37,843 nt of DNA. It comes from Bryobacteraceae bacterium (GTDB lineage Bacteria > Acidobacteriota > Terriglobia > Bryobacterales > Bryobacteraceae). The notes under the pieces are model-generated. The model worked only from the letters and a program-made list of their open reading frames with translations, did no database searches and was not told the origin of the DNA. Of the stretch, positions 36,459 to 37,843 are shown piece after piece. Position 1 is the first letter of the stretch. Each line of letters opens with the position of its first letter. Made by a program: the position numbers and the translations under genes. The stretch lies in NCBI GenBank assembly GCA_013388415.1, contig JACADU010000087.1, forward strand, positions 1 to 37,843, in the 5' to 3' direction.

Positions 36459-37424
36459 ATGAAGCATGCATTCACAGCAATCGCCGTGGCCGGGGGCCTG
36501 TGCCTCCCAGCCGCGGCCCAGGAAAAGCGGCACGTCGTGGTTCACGAGGCGGCAAACGTGATCCAGCGTTCCGGCGCGGCTGCGACAGCCTCGGCCGGCG
36601 TCCGCATCATGTCGATGTCGACCGAAGCCGTGAAAGGCGCTCCTTACTCGGCTGAGGCCGTGAGCGAATCAATCCAGATGCTCGCCGACGGCAACCGCAT
36701 CACCCATACGTCCAAGAGCATGCAATACCGCGATAGCGAGGGCCGCACCCGCACCGACAACACTCTGAGCCCGGTTGGCATATGGGTGCCGGAATCCAGG
36801 GATGTCTCGATCTCGAACATCAACGACCCCGTCTTGGGCGAGCACTTCATGCTGGACCACGACCGCAAAACCGCCGTCAAATCCTCGCTCCGGACCATCG
36901 CCGCCCATGCCGGCCCCGGCGCCGAAACCAAGGAAGTTCGCGTGGAAGTGAAACAGCGCGCGCAGGCCGGAGCCCCCGTGTTTGTCTCCGAAGGCGCAAC
37001 CTTCGCCCACGCCGTCCCGCCGCCGGCTTCCGATGTCCTTGTGGGTCCGGGACCGGCGGTGATGATGCTCCATGCCGGAGGCGCCGAAGGCGCCGCAGGC
37101 ATCGCCGTCAAGACGGAGTCTCTCGGCAAGCGCATCATCGAGGGACTCGAGTGCGAAGGCACACGCGAGACTCTCACCATCGAAGCCGGCAAGATCGGCA
37201 ACGAGCGGCCCATCCAGACCGTGACGGAACGCTGGTACTCGGCCAGGCTGCGCCAGGACATTCTGCGCAAGACCACCGATCCCCGCTTTGGCGAAATGAC
37301 CTACAAGCTGACCCGCATCACTCAGAGCGAACAGCCGCGCTCTCTGTTCGAGGTTCCCCCGGACTACAAAGTGGAGGACATGAAGAACACCATCCAGTTC
37401 ATGAGGCAGCAGGGCAAGGAGTAA
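36459..37424 (+). CDS. Secreted hypothetical protein downstream of ECF module
   Basis: MKHAFTAIAVAGGLCLPAAAQ signal peptide; no family recognised. Confidence 0.7.
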   Translation: MKHAFTAIAVAGGLCLPAAAQEKRHVVVHEAANVIQRSGAAATASAGVRIMSMSTEAVKGAPYSAEAVSESIQMLADGNRITHTSKSMQYRDSEGRTRTDNTLSPVGIWVPESRDVSISNINDPVLGEHFMLDHDRKTAVKSSLRTIAAHAGPGAETKEVRVEVKQRAQAGAPVFVSEGATFAHAVPPPASDVLVGPGPAVMMLHAGGAEGAAGIAVKTESLGKRIIEGLECEGTRETLTIEAGKIGNERPIQTVTERWYSARLRQDILRKTTDPRFGEMTYKLTRITQSEQPRSLFEVPPDYKVEDMKNTIQFMRQQGKE

Positions 37425-37462
37425 AGAGCCGGCCGTCCGGAACGCCTCGCGGAGCGCCGCGG

Positions 37463-37843
37463 CTAAGGCTGCTCTTCAGCCGCGGCGGCCGCGCTCTCTT
37501 GGGTCAGCAGTTGCCGCTTGCGCTCGACGCCCCACCGGTAGCCGGCCAGACTCCCGTCCGACGCGATCACCCGGTGACATGGAATCCCCACGGCGATACG
37601 GTTCGACGCGCACGCTCTCGCGACAGCACGCGCGGCCCCGGGATGGCCCAACGCCGCAGCCACCTGCGAGTAACTTCGCGTCTCCCCCGGCGGGATCGTT
37701 CGCAGATACGACCACACCATCCGCTGGAAGACCGTTCCTCGCAGATCCACCGGACCCGCCAGCGCCGCCATCGCCGCATCCCAGTTCTCGAAACTTGCCC
37801 GCTGCAACTCAGCCTCCGGAAACTCGGCTCGCAGCCGCGCCAG
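37463..37843 (-). CDS. Methylated-DNA-protein cysteine methyltransferase domain, likely C-terminus of an Ada-like protein; 5' end truncated by the window
   Basis: VDLRGTVFQRMVWSYLRTIPPGETRSYSQVAAALG; active site VGIPCHRVIASDGSLAGYRWGVERKRQLL; frame stays open to the last base. Confidence 0.92.
   Translation of the reverse strand: MARLRAEFPEAELQRASFENWDAAMAALAGPVDLRGTVFQRMVWSYLRTIPPGETRSYSQVAAALGHPGAARAVARACASNRIAVGIPCHRVIASDGSLAGYRWGVERKRQLLTQESAAAAAEEQP

Noticed and set aside
37463-37807. Short stand-alone Ogt starting at 37807
   Set aside because: That start is a TTG and the frame continues open to the window edge with LARLRAEFPEAE, so this is the C-terminal part of a longer, probably Ada-like protein.
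1-37843. Search for tRNA/rRNA genes, transposases, integrases, toxin-antitoxin or defence systems
   Set aside because: No supporting sequence signatures or protein motifs were found by reading the ORFs and intergenic regions.

Overview
The window is GC-rich bacterial chromosome, most consistent with an acidobacterial (Bryobacterales/Solibacter-like) genome. That placement is inferred from gene content: a carboxypeptidase-regulatory-domain TonB receptor, ThuA plus Gfo/Idh/MocA proteins, LpxI, and BNR_4. I see no rRNA, tRNA, CRISPR array, transposase or prophage genes. Most of the window is housekeeping or cell-envelope: an M20 peptidase-psd-pssA-Asd/USG-1-like-lptE-holA-ThuA-oxidoreductase run on the minus strand; fabZ-lpxA-lpxI-Gfo/Idh-TonB-like on the plus strand; sppA; a NarL-type two-component system divergent from a MacA-like adaptor plus ABC ATPase; two TonB-dependent receptors; an MscS channel; a TrmJ-like methyltransferase; an ECF sigma/membrane-protein module; and an Ada/Ogt-type methyltransferase cut by the window edge. 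The most distinctive observations are: (1) a complete cobalamin riboswitch with a good promoter and a 10-nt anti-aptamer complement upstream of a TonB receptor; (2) a secreted protein built of about twelve 11-residue helical repeats (LEA/synuclein-like); (3) a Gfo/Idh/MocA gene that appears to carry an internal deletion plus frameshift; (4) an Asd-like probable pseudoenzyme inside a phospholipid/LPS operon; (5) an unexplained structured leader of about 550 bp before a FliA-type sigma factor; (6) an adaptor/ABC-ATPase pair with no permease next to a histidine kinase with unusual extensions. I did not find a clearly new defence or mobile system.
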